This document shows positions 16,969-24,245 of a stretch of DNA of 41,536 nt, piece by piece (positions within the stretch are counted from its first letter, which is position 1; every line of letters begins with the position of its first letter). The translations under genes were made by a program, and so were the position numbers. The stretch comes from Bradyrhizobium sp. GTDB taxonomy: Bacteria > Pseudomonadota > Alphaproteobacteria > Rhizobiales > Xanthobacteraceae. Location: contig NZ_SSNA01000219.1 in NCBI RefSeq assembly GCF_004799445.1, positions 1-41,536 of the forward strand. The letters are read 5' to 3'. Under the pieces are notes generated by a model. It saw only the letters and a list, made by a program, of their open reading frames with translations. It searched no databases and was not told the DNA's origin.

Positions 16969-18603
16969 TCAGAACAGGCGCGAGAAGATCACGTACAACG
17001 AGCCCGATATCAGGATCGCCGCCGGCAGCGTCAGCACCCACGCCATCACCATGTTGCGGATGGTCGCGATCTGCAATCCCGATCCGTTGGCGGCCATGGC
17101 GCCGGCGACGCCGGATGACAGCACGTGCGTGGTGGAGACCGGCAGGCCGAACATGTCGGCAGCACCAATGGTGGCGGCGGCAACCAGTTCGGCGGAGGCG
17201 CCCTGCGCGTAGGTGAGATGCGTCTTGCCGATCTTTTCGCCGACCGTCACCACGATGCGCTTCCATCCGATCATGGTGCCGAGGCCGAGCGCCAGCGCCA
17301 CCGCGATCTTCACCCAGGTCGGGATGAACTTGGTGGCGCTGTCCAGCGAGCCCTTGTAGGCGTTGAGGATGCCGATCTCTTCCTTGTTCAGGTCGTTCTC
17401 CTTGTCCTTCATCAGGAAGCGGATCGCCTCCGAGGTCAGATACATGTCGTTGCGGGTGTTGCCGACCGCCTCCGCCGGCACCTTGTTGAGCGAACCGTAT
17501 TTCTGAACCTGGTCGCCGACATCCTTCACCAGCACGGCAAGCGAAGGATAGGTGCCTTCGTTGAGCGTGTGCTGCGACACATATTGGGTCACCGCCGGGC
17601 GCGGGTCGCCGATGATGCTGTGGCCGGCGCCCTTGGCCGCAATCACGCTGGCGGCCGCGGCCGAGTTCTTCTCGAACAGCGCCACCTGCGAATCCGGCAA
17701 GGCGCGGTTCAGCGCGTAGGCCGTCGGCACCGTGCCGATCAGGATCAGCATGATCAGGCCCATGCCCTTCTGGCCGTCATTCGAGCCGTGCGCGAAGCTG
17801 ACGCCGGTGCAGGTCAGGATCAGCAGGCCGCGGATCCACAGCGGCGGCGCCTTGTTGCCTTCCGGCGCGGCATAGAGCGCGGGGTTGCGGACGATCAGTT
17901 TCAGCACCAGCAGCAGCACGGCCGCGCAGACAAAGCCCACCAGCGGCGACAGCAGCAGCGCATAGCCGATTTCGGTGGCCTTGCTCCAGTCGACGCCGGA
18001 GGTGCCGTCGCGGCCGCGCATCAGCGCATTGGCGACGCCGACGCCGATGATCGAGCCGATCAGGGTGTGCGAGCTGGAAGCCGGCAGGCCGAAATACCAG
18101 GTCCCGAGATTCCAGATGATGGCGGCGATCAACAGCGCGAACACCATCGCGAAGCCGGCGCTGCTTCCGACCTGAAGGATCAGTTCGACCGGCAGCAGCG
18201 AGACGATGCCGAAGGCGACGGCGCCGGTCGACACCAGCACGCCGAGGAAATTGAAGAACCCCGACCACATCACCGCGAATTCGGCCGGAAGCGAATGGGT
18301 ATAGATCACGGTCGCGACCGCGTTGGCGGTATCGTGGAAGCCGTTGACGAACTCGAAGCCGAGCGCGATCAGCAACGCCACCATCAACAAGAGATACGGC
18401 AGATAGGTCGTGACCTTGGTGCCGGTGGCATCGACATCGACATAGATGCTGTAGGCCACGAACAGCAGCCCGACCGCGAGAATGCCGAAAAAGATAATCA
18501 TGGTCAGAGGATTGAAGCCCTTGTCGAGGTTGGGCCGTGAGGCCGGCTGGATCGGCCCGCCGTCTGTGCCGTCGATCGGCTGGTTGAGTGCAAAATCGGT
18601 CAT
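16969..18603 (-). CDS. PiT-family inorganic phosphate transporter
   Basis: This 544-residue polytopic membrane protein has the duplicated PiT signature. The first copy is FEFVNGFHDTANAVATVI (residues 83-100) and the second is SFAHGSNDGQKGMG near residue 276. About ten to twelve hydrophobic helices are visible, with a soluble central loop carrying charged residues between about 320 and 430. It is expected to be a low-affinity phosphate (metal-phosphate) symporter driven by protons or sodium. AGGGGCG precedes the ATG. No pit-accessory (PhoU-like DUF47) gene is adjacent in this window, although such a gene often accompanies PiT. Confidence 0.93.
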   Translation of the reverse strand: MTDFALNQPIDGTDGGPIQPASRPNLDKGFNPLTMIIFFGILAVGLLFVAYSIYVDVDATGTKVTTYLPYLLLMVALLIALGFEFVNGFHDTANAVATVIYTHSLPAEFAVMWSGFFNFLGVLVSTGAVAFGIVSLLPVELILQVGSSAGFAMVFALLIAAIIWNLGTWYFGLPASSSHTLIGSIIGVGVANALMRGRDGTSGVDWSKATEIGYALLLSPLVGFVCAAVLLLVLKLIVRNPALYAAPEGNKAPPLWIRGLLILTCTGVSFAHGSNDGQKGMGLIMLILIGTVPTAYALNRALPDSQVALFEKNSAAAASVIAAKGAGHSIIGDPRPAVTQYVSQHTLNEGTYPSLAVLVKDVGDQVQKYGSLNKVPAEAVGNTRNDMYLTSEAIRFLMKDKENDLNKEEIGILNAYKGSLDSATKFIPTWVKIAVALALGLGTMIGWKRIVVTVGEKIGKTHLTYAQGASAELVAAATIGAADMFGLPVSTTHVLSSGVAGAMAANGSGLQIATIRNMVMAWVLTLPAAILISGSLYVIFSRLF

Positions 18604-18750
18604 CTGACGCCCCTGATACAGTGAGCGTTCATCATTGCCGCAGGGATTTGAAGGTTAGATGACAGCGGCGGAGATATCCAAGGTGCTGGAACGGGCATCG
18701 AGGCATTCGGGGCTACGCCGCGGTCCGATAATGACAATTGACGCTTCCAC

Positions 18751-18836
18751 CGTCATTGCGAGGAGCGAAGCGACGAAGCAATCCATCTTTCATTGCTGAA
18801 CCAAAGCTGGATTGCTTCGCTCCGCTCGCAATGACG
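18751..18836. repeat. palindromic intergenic repeat, family A
   Basis: The left arm begins CGTCATTGCGAGGAGCGAAG (18751) and runs to 18785. The right arm (18808-18836) ends GCTCGCAATGACG. They pair over most of about 29 nt around a short AT-rich centre. This is another abundant rhizobial element. It lies 147 bp upstream of the PiT start and belongs to no gene. Confidence 0.85.
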
Positions 18837-18837
18837 A

Positions 18838-19346
18838 CCAAACACACCTTCACATTCTCGCGGCGCGTTTCGCCCGAGCTATGCCAGAAATCTTCCGCCC
18901 TCCAATCAGAGGGCGCAGGGAATGCCGGGCGCCCGATGCGCCCGATAGCCGCGTATGCAATGGCAGAAAGCAAGAAGCATACGCGTTTGTCAGGTCACAC
19001 CGGAATCACCCGGCATTCCCCGCGCAATGGTTTACGGCTTATAGCGCGCTCTCCCCGGTGACCGGGCTTTCTTGCCACCGTCATTGACGGAGTTGCCTCC
19101 ACCAACTTGATGCCAGCGTCGGGGCATCAGGACCACACGTCTTCGCCGTCCTCGTCGAACCACGCTCGTCAGTCGTGGCTGCCGCGTCCATCGCATCTCA
19201 CCGCACGTTCGTGACGATCGCGATCGCCCCTCCTTCGCCGTGAGACGCACGGATTTAAACCAATGATTTGCCCGACGGCGAAAGCGAAATATTTTTCGTT
19301 CAGGCGCTAGACACGAAAATCGCAAAATAGCCTGTCGGGCAAATCA
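18838..19346. repeat. degenerate copy of a dispersed Bradyrhizobium sequence
   Basis: No believable gene is present. Conceptual translation of pieces gives strings such as LSPVTGLSCHRH that I have met repeatedly as spurious ORFs in Bradyrhizobium genomes, broken here by stops and frame changes. Near its end GATTTGCCCGACGG (19265-19278) and CTGTCGGGCAAATC (19332-19345) form an inverted repeat matching at 13 of 14 positions. The region is probably an old repeat remnant. The identification rests on memory, not on a search. The stretch 19347-19483 shows nothing further. Confidence 0.5.
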
Positions 19347-19483
19347 GCTCGCTCTGTGAACACTCAGAAAGACGATTTGGGCGCGTACTCATACATTCGG
19401 TTCATGTCCGCTTCACTCCGAAAGCGACGCAATTGCTGTAGCAGCGGAGCGTCTCGAAGTGCCGGGACGGGATATTCCAACAC

Positions 19484-20296
19484 CTAGACCACAGCAACGA
19501 TGACGTGTGCCTGAATTTTGGCGGCAACCTCGCCGCTGCCATGTCTGTCTGCAATCGCGGATGCGGCGTAGTCGGTTGCAGCTTCCAGTTTTCCCGCGTC
19601 TCTGGCCTCGATTTCGTTGCGCAGAACAGTTCCCTGACAATAAGCAACGGCCGGAACGCGCGGCGAGGATGCGCGGCTTTGTTCGGCTCTCGTCTCGATC
19701 ACCACGCGGGAGAAACCTGCGTCCTCCAGCTCGCGACGGATCAGTCCCGTATCGTGGTAGCCGTGCGGCGTGCGCGCCAGAAAGCGCGGCGGATCGTCCG
19801 GAAAAATCTGTGCGAGAGCATTCGTCACATCATCCGCAAATACATTCTCCTCGATACGATCCCATACGTTGAATAAAAAAAGTCCTCCGGGCTTCAGGAC
19901 TCGCTTTGCTTCGCGGTAGGCAGATGAGCGGTCGGGAAAGAACATCGCGCCGAACTGACAACAAACGAGATCGAAAGCCGCATTTTCAAACCGTAGCGCC
20001 AGAGCATCCGCCTGGCGCCATTTGATCCGACTGTCGGGAGCTTGTCGCGAAGCGGCGTAGTCGAGCATCGGCTGGTTGAGGTCGGTTGCGATATAGCTTG
20101 CGCCGGGGGACAGTTTTGGCGCCAATGCGCGGGTGACAACCCCGGTGCCCGCGGCGATTTCCAAAACGGCGCTTGGCGACAAGGACGCTGCTTGTTGTGC
20201 AAGGTCTGCGGCGAACGGCTCGAAAATCAGCGGAACCATATAGCGGTCGTAGTTTTCCGGAATCGAGCCAGCGAACAGCTTGTCCGTTTCCAACAT
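19484..20296 (-). CDS. class I SAM-dependent methyltransferase
   Basis: This 270-residue protein has the Rossmann-like methyltransferase fold. Motif I is VLEIAAGTGVV (residues 44-54). An acidic motif II follows in YIATDLNQPMLDYA, then WRQADALALRFENAAFDLVCC and the post-motif EAKRVLKPGGLFLFNVWD. The arrangement is that of the UbiE/Methyltransf_11 group. The substrate is unknown, and the neighbours (repeats, small secreted proteins) give no hint. The N-terminal segment ENYDRYMVPLIFEPFA is typical of a subgroup of small-molecule methyltransferases. Confidence 0.88.
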   Translation of the reverse strand: MLETDKLFAGSIPENYDRYMVPLIFEPFAADLAQQAASLSPSAVLEIAAGTGVVTRALAPKLSPGASYIATDLNQPMLDYAASRQAPDSRIKWRQADALALRFENAAFDLVCCQFGAMFFPDRSSAYREAKRVLKPGGLFLFNVWDRIEENVFADDVTNALAQIFPDDPPRFLARTPHGYHDTGLIRRELEDAGFSRVVIETRAEQSRASSPRVPAVAYCQGTVLRNEIEARDAGKLEAATDYAASAIADRHGSGEVAAKIQAHVIVAVV

Positions 20297-20367
20297 TGCT
20301 ATCGCCTTGCCCTCCGTTTGATGGTTCGCGAGACTAGCATATAATTGTCCGGCTTGGGTCGTTCATC

Positions 20368-20400
20368 GATCGGCGTGATTTTCCCGAACACGCTTTGCGC
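20368..20400. repeat. 33-bp duplicate of an internal udgX segment
   Basis: These 33 bases are identical, in the same orientation, to 22758-22790 inside udgX, where they encode residues 136-146 (AQSVFGKITPI). Allowing one inserted base, the similarity extends about five more bases at the higher-coordinate end. Here the copy lies in the gap between the methyltransferase start and the end of the next gene upstream, and encodes nothing evident. Confidence 0.9.
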
Positions 20401-20451
20401 CGGCGGGTTTATTACGTGCAAGAGCTTGCCGGAAGCGACGGTCCGTGGGCC

Positions 20452-20832
20452 CTAATGCGTGAACTTTGGAATTTGTTGGGCGAAGCCGTCGAAGCACCCC
20501 AGTCGGTCGTTGATGTCGACGATGTGGCGGCAATCCCGGATGCCCTTGACGGGCGGCGGATTCCGGTTGGGTTCCGGCCTGACGGCAGCGTCGTAGCAAT
20601 TCAGCCGGGCTTGGGGATCATCCAGGATCTTGAGACATTTCTGGGCCTTTTCGGCGATCGAGACGCCTTTCGACGCCACCTCCTCGGCTGGCGCGGCTCT
20701 CGGCTTCATTGGCGCGGCCGGCTTTTCCGCGGCTGCCGGCGGCGGCGTTTGGGCCAAAGCCGCCGGGACCAAAGCCACGAGGGCAAAGGCGGCCACCAGC
20801 GACAGCACCGTGATCGGCAGCTTGATCCTCAT
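20452..20832 (-). CDS. small secreted protein with a cysteine-containing C-terminal domain
   Basis: This 126-residue protein starts at ATG 20832 with AAAGGAAA just before it. A longer frame to 20907 lacks such a site. It has a signal peptide (IKLPITVLSLVAAFALVALV, cleaved near LAQ) and a Pro/Ala/Lys-rich linker. The C-terminal domain has paired cysteines in KCLKILDDPQARLNCYDAA and in DCRHIVDINDRLGCFDG. The two CxxL..D.RLxCYD-like modules resemble a small motif seen in type VI secretion-associated and other periplasmic proteins of Proteobacteria. I cannot assign a function. It is probably periplasmic. Confidence 0.75.
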   Translation of the reverse strand: MRIKLPITVLSLVAAFALVALVPAALAQTPPPAAAEKPAAPMKPRAAPAEEVASKGVSIAEKAQKCLKILDDPQARLNCYDAAVRPEPNRNPPPVKGIRDCRHIVDINDRLGCFDGFAQQIPKFTH

Positions 20833-20948
20833 GTCAGTTTCCTTTCGCCTTTGAACCCAGCTTACAAGGCGGCGAAAAATTTGAACTCTGGCGGAAGTGG
20901 TGTCCACAAGAATGACGGAGGTCTAGACGAGGGACAGCATGCGCCCCT

Positions 20949-21257
20949 TCAGGTCGCGCGACGGCGCCCGCGTGGCTCAAACTGAGCGAATACGGTCCTT
21001 ATGCGGGCTTCCGGCGTAAGGTATCCAACATCAGCTTGCCCGAGCGAGGGAGGATCTTCATTGGCATTGGACGCACTACCGGCGATCAAGTGCTTTGCGA
21101 TAAATCGTTCCGCTGGAATTTCCAGGCCGCCCAACCAGGACTTGGGGTTGGTCGTTAAACGGCGGAAGCTCTCATCCGGGCCGAAAACGGTATGACTAAC
21201 GAATAGCAACAACGCCAAAGCCGGCACCGCAATAGCGGTCTCTTTATAGAACGACAT
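20949..21257 (-). CDS. small hypothetical membrane-anchored protein
   Basis: This 102-residue protein has GGAGG nine nt before the ATG, which supports it as real. Residues 8-24 (AIAVPALALLLFVSHTV) form one hydrophobic segment, either a signal anchor or an uncleaved signal. The rest is polar, with LTTNPKSWLGGLEIP and a basic end (GRRRAT). No family is recognisable. Confidence 0.55.
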   Translation of the reverse strand: MSFYKETAIAVPALALLLFVSHTVFGPDESFRRLTTNPKSWLGGLEIPAERFIAKHLIAGSASNANEDPPSLGQADVGYLTPEARIRTVFAQFEPRGRRRAT

Positions 21258-21741
21258 TTATCCGCGCCTCCAACAGGAAGCGCATAATGGAACGCTTGCA
21301 TCAACACCGCTCTAACCAGCGAGGCGATAATGCTGCAGCGGTTACTTGGCGGTTAGCATTTCGCGAAAATTTTAATCAATTGCAGAAGCCTGATGCAGCG
21401 ATGAGCGGAAGCGGCGTTTGCACTCATCGAAGCGCGCCTTTCGACGGTGAGCCGGTAACTTCCGGTCTACCCCGATAAGCGGACCTTTCCCGAGGCCGTC
21501 GGCATGTCTCAAAGGTGCCAATAACGGTCATGCGCAAAAAGTAAAGGCACCGATTTTTGTACCTAACCCAAGACGGCGCAGAGTACCATATTTGGCTTGC
21601 ATTGTGGGCGTCTGTTTTGAATAGATAGGTCGGAATGTACGCTTCTGAATCGGCCTTACATCGAAAGCAGCGGCAGGTTCCAAGGAAGCTCGTATACATC
21701 GCTCGCTCTAAATGTTGGCAATGAGCCGGTACGACACCGAA
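21258..21741. other. intergenic stretch with a probable repeat remnant
   Basis: I see no gene. The segment 21456-21520 (around ACTTCCGGTCTACCCCGATA and GGCATGTCTCAAAGGTGCC) resembles dispersed degenerate sequence that I associate with Bradyrhizobium intergenic regions. An open frame on the - strand at 21424-21699 has no ribosome binding site, and its composition suggests that it is spurious. Confidence 0.4.
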
Positions 21742-22227
21742 TTATTCTAATAACTTTTGCCCGTTCCAAAACAATATCTCTGCTTCTAGCTTTTTTTGCG
21801 CCTCGGCTCGGTTGAGCACAGTCAATTGCCGCGTCTGAATGTCAAAGATCACCGCCGTCACGAGCGTTCCGTCGCGTCGAACACGAAAGACATACATATT
21901 GTCTGGGTTGTTATCTGGCTTGCGTAAACTGACCACAATGTCCTGATCGTTTCCGCGACTGACGGCCATAAAATGAAGGATTCCGCTCTGTGTTTCTTTG
22001 TAGACTTCTTGCCGACTCGGCCAGCTTTGACCGGTAGCAGAGAGACCTAAGGCGTTTGCTATTAGTGGGGGGATGTCTCGCTCGATCCCTTCGCGAGCGA
22101 TCAGGCCGAGTATCTTGGAAAGCAGTTCGGGAGTCAGCGCCGAGTTCTGAGCTGAGACACAGGTGATAGTCGTTGCGAATGCCAGCATCACCAAAACGGC
22201 CAGCGACGTAAGACGATTGGCCATCAT
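21742..22227 (-). CDS. small secreted hypothetical protein
   Basis: This 161-residue protein has a signal peptide (MANRLTSLAVLVMLAFATTI, cleaved near VSAQ). GGGGGA lies six nt before the first of two adjacent ATG codons. The mature part has a helical segment (LTPELLSKILGLIAREGIE) and then a beta-rich region with VVSLRKPDNNPDNMYVFRVR and VTAVIFDIQTRQLTVLNRAE. No family is recognised. It is likely periplasmic. Base composition is lower in GC than that of its neighbours, which could reflect accessory origin. Confidence 0.7.
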   Translation of the reverse strand: MMANRLTSLAVLVMLAFATTITCVSAQNSALTPELLSKILGLIAREGIERDIPPLIANALGLSATGQSWPSRQEVYKETQSGILHFMAVSRGNDQDIVVSLRKPDNNPDNMYVFRVRRDGTLVTAVIFDIQTRQLTVLNRAEAQKKLEAEILFWNGQKLLE

Positions 22228-22577
22228 TTGAAATCCCCCGACTTCGAACGATCAAGCGCAGCGTTGCAGATTGCTGTCCGCTTGCGGCGCGAGGGCCGTG
22301 CTACTGCCCCACCACCCAGAACACTAAGAAATTCAGCCGCCGCATGTCTGCCCCTAAGGCTCAATAGGCGGCATCCTAACGGTTGGACCGACGACTTGAC
22401 TAGGGCATCCCGACACTGCCGCCAGACACAGCCAATGTCTCAGTTGGGTCATAAGCGGAAGTCGCTCAGGCTAAACGGCGTGTCGGTTCTGCCCGCAGGA
22501 GCGGACATCGTCAGCTGGACCGACCATGCTGGAAAGTGCTGGGAACAGATTGTGACGGATTTGACTCGCGCGAATCC
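22228..22577. other. intergenic stretch with degenerate repeat sequence
   Basis: No gene is evident. Translation of 22438-22516 gives SQLGHKRKSL...SVLPAGADI, a pattern familiar to me from spurious ORFs in dispersed Bradyrhizobium sequence. This part is probably a repeat remnant lying downstream of udgX. Confidence 0.4.
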
Positions 22578-23195
22578 TCACGCCGCGTGCGCCGATTTTC
22601 GCAACAGCGCCGCGGCAATCCTGAGATCATCGAGAAAACGTTGGTATTCCCGCGCCTTGGCGGCTTCATCGGGCAGCCGCAACAGATAGGACGGATGCAC
22701 CGTCACCAGCGCCTTGATCCCGTCATCAAGATCGATCAGGCGGCCGCGGTTCTTGTTGATCGGCGTGATTTTCCCGAACACGCTTTGCGCGGCGGTGGCG
22801 CCCATCGCCACCACGAGCGCCGGTTTGATCGCGGCCAGTTCGCGTTCATACCATGGCCGGCAGGCCCTGATTTCCGGCGTCGTCGGCTTCTGGTGCAGGC
22901 GGATCTTGCCGCGCGGGACGAACTTGAAATGTTTGACCGCATTGGTGACGTAGACTTTCTTGCGGTCGATGCCGGCTTCCTCCAGCGCGCGGTCGAGCAT
23001 CTGCCCCGCCGGTCCGACGAATGGTTTGCCGGCAAGGTCTTCCTTGTCGCCGGGCTGCTCGCCGACCAGCATCGCCGGCGCATGCGGCGGGCCTTCGCCG
23101 AACACGGTCTGGGTCGCGTCTTTCCAGAGCGGGCAGGCGCGGCAATGGGCGGCGTCTTGGCGCAGGGTCTGGAGGCTGGATGACGCAGTTGCCAT
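22578..23195 (-). CDS. UdgX-type uracil-DNA glycosylase
   Basis: This 205-residue enzyme of the uracil-DNA glycosylase superfamily carries the UdgX variant of the family 4 fold. Motif 1 is GEQPGDKED (residues 45-53), followed by PFVGPAGQMLD, and motif 3 is VHPSYLLR. The insertion loop that defines UdgX is RGKIRLHQKP, with H101 at the position of the histidine that cross-links covalently to DNA after uracil excision. The iron-sulfur ligands C18, C21 and C112 are present; the family 4 cysteine after NAVK is a histidine (H89). The loop here reads KIRLH instead of the usual KRRIH. The gene lies nine bp after an unknown gene and is probably co-transcribed with it. Confidence 0.88.
   Translation of the reverse strand: MATASSSLQTLRQDAAHCRACPLWKDATQTVFGEGPPHAPAMLVGEQPGDKEDLAGKPFVGPAGQMLDRALEEAGIDRKKVYVTNAVKHFKFVPRGKIRLHQKPTTPEIRACRPWYERELAAIKPALVVAMGATAAQSVFGKITPINKNRGRLIDLDDGIKALVTVHPSYLLRLPDEAAKAREYQRFLDDLRIAAALLRKSAHAA
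22758..22790. repeat. udgX-internal copy of the 33-bp duplication
   Basis: This is the coding copy (udgX residues 136-146) of the segment repeated exactly at 20368-20400. Because it is in frame and encodes conserved protein, it is presumably the source. Confidence 0.9.
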
Positions 23196-23204
23196 GGGGG
23201 TTTC

Positions 23205-23924
23205 CTACGAGGATGGCGGGATGGTTAGATAATTATTGCCATGCACGCTTCGCGCAATCGCGTGAGCCTTGCTTACAAGCTCGCGGGCAAGCGCCAGATA
23301 GTTCTGACATTCGGGAAAAAGGGGTTTGCCGCCGATGGTGAATTGCTCTGGTCGTGGCCGAACTGGTTGTGCGGGCAATGTGGCCGCCCATTGCAGCGCT
23401 GTATCGTCGCTGAGGCTCGGCTCTAATGGTCGGCTCTCAGCATCGGGAATGCGACTGGTTGGATTAGCCGCGTGAATCTGCCCGAAGGGGCCATGGACCT
23501 TACCTTCGATATTCGGAGAGCCGAGTCGGTGCTCGGAAACGTTCCGTTCGGTCGTCAACGGGTGGTCGGAAAAGGCTTTCTTGTCAGCTCGAAACTGATC
23601 TGAAAAGTCCGTCCGGCGTCGCTGTTCGTCAGGCGAAAGGCCCTGCCACCAAACTCGCATTTCCGCGCTTCCGCGATGGTCATCACCGAAGCAGGCTTCG
23701 ATGATCCAAGCAACACTGCGCGCCTTGGTCAGAAACGAGTCGACGAGCGAGTAGAACGAACTCTGCCAATCGTGACCGACAATTGCACCGGAAGCTTCCA
23801 GGACAACCGCCATATGCGTTCGCTCGGGTCCTTGAAGGCACCTCGACATGTCTGCGAGCAGGGTCTGCGCTTCGCCGAGCTTTGCCTCCACGCGAGGCCA
23901 GAGATCATCTTGAGTTGTGATCAT
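23205..23924 (-). CDS. hypothetical protein upstream of udgX
   Basis: This 239-residue soluble protein has no signal peptide or membrane segment. An N-terminal helical region runs to about residue 90 (VEAKLGEAQTLLADMSRCL, SFLTKARSVAWIIEACFGDD). A central stretch of HPLTTERNVSEHRLGSPNIE looks like a conserved core, followed by a Pro-rich part and a C-terminal helix (YLALARELVSKAHAIARSVH). I recognise similar unnamed rhizobial proteins but no named domain. Its stop lies nine bp before the udgX start, so the AGGA that serves udgX touches this gene's end. Both are divergent from the SOS-controlled imuA. Confidence 0.7.
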   Translation of the reverse strand: MITTQDDLWPRVEAKLGEAQTLLADMSRCLQGPERTHMAVVLEASGAIVGHDWQSSFYSLVDSFLTKARSVAWIIEACFGDDHRGSAEMRVWWQGLSPDEQRRRTDFSDQFRADKKAFSDHPLTTERNVSEHRLGSPNIEGKVHGPFGQIHAANPTSRIPDAESRPLEPSLSDDTALQWAATLPAQPVRPRPEQFTIGGKPLFPECQNYLALARELVSKAHAIARSVHGNNYLTIPPSS

Positions 23925-24127
23925 AGCTCAATTTCTCGCATTAGACTGGTATCCCTCGTTCCCTACCGCTCTCCCGGCCACCACCTCGAGGGCGGATTGC
24001 TCCCCGATATCTTAGTCGGCCGCAACGCGATCAGATGGCTGCGCTTGTAGGGGTAACCACGGACCTGCGTTGAATATCCGTAGATCCCATTGGGATCGCT
24101 CATGAAAAACTAAACCCTCAATCCCGA
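23925..24127. other. intergenic region between the udgX operon and imuA
   Basis: No gene is visible. The only structure I see is a 15-nt palindrome, GATCCCATTGGGATC (24083-24097). It could be an operator or chance. The imuA promoter lies just beyond. Confidence 0.4.
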
Positions 24128-24156
24128 TTGACTCTCCTGCCCATGTTAGCTTTATA
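24128..24156 (+). promoter_or_regulatory. promoter of imuA-imuB-dnaE2
   Basis: TTGACT (24128-24133) and TTTATA (24151-24156) are 17 nt apart, close to the sigma-70 consensus. The predicted start near 24163 falls inside the LexA box. Confidence 0.65.
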
Positions 24157-24159
24157 TTA

Positions 24160-24174
24160 GAACATATCATGAAC
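24160..24174 (+). promoter_or_regulatory. LexA box (SOS operator)
   Basis: GAAC-ATATCAT-GAAC is an exact match to the alphaproteobacterial LexA site GAAC-N7-GAAC. It lies over the predicted transcription start and 71 nt before the imuA ATG. This is the geometry expected for repression, and imuA-imuB-dnaE2 is a classic SOS operon. Confidence 0.9.
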
Positions 24175-24245
24175 AAATGAGCCAGCCGCGGGTTCTCCCT
24201 GAACCGAACCAACAGGCGGCCCAACCTTCTTAAGGAGCGGCGCGG

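Noticed and set aside
18738..19061. Open frame over the family A repeat and the degenerate sequence
   Set aside because: Its protein is a translation of repeat DNA (VIASGAKQSS-type on the other strand), a familiar spurious ORF.
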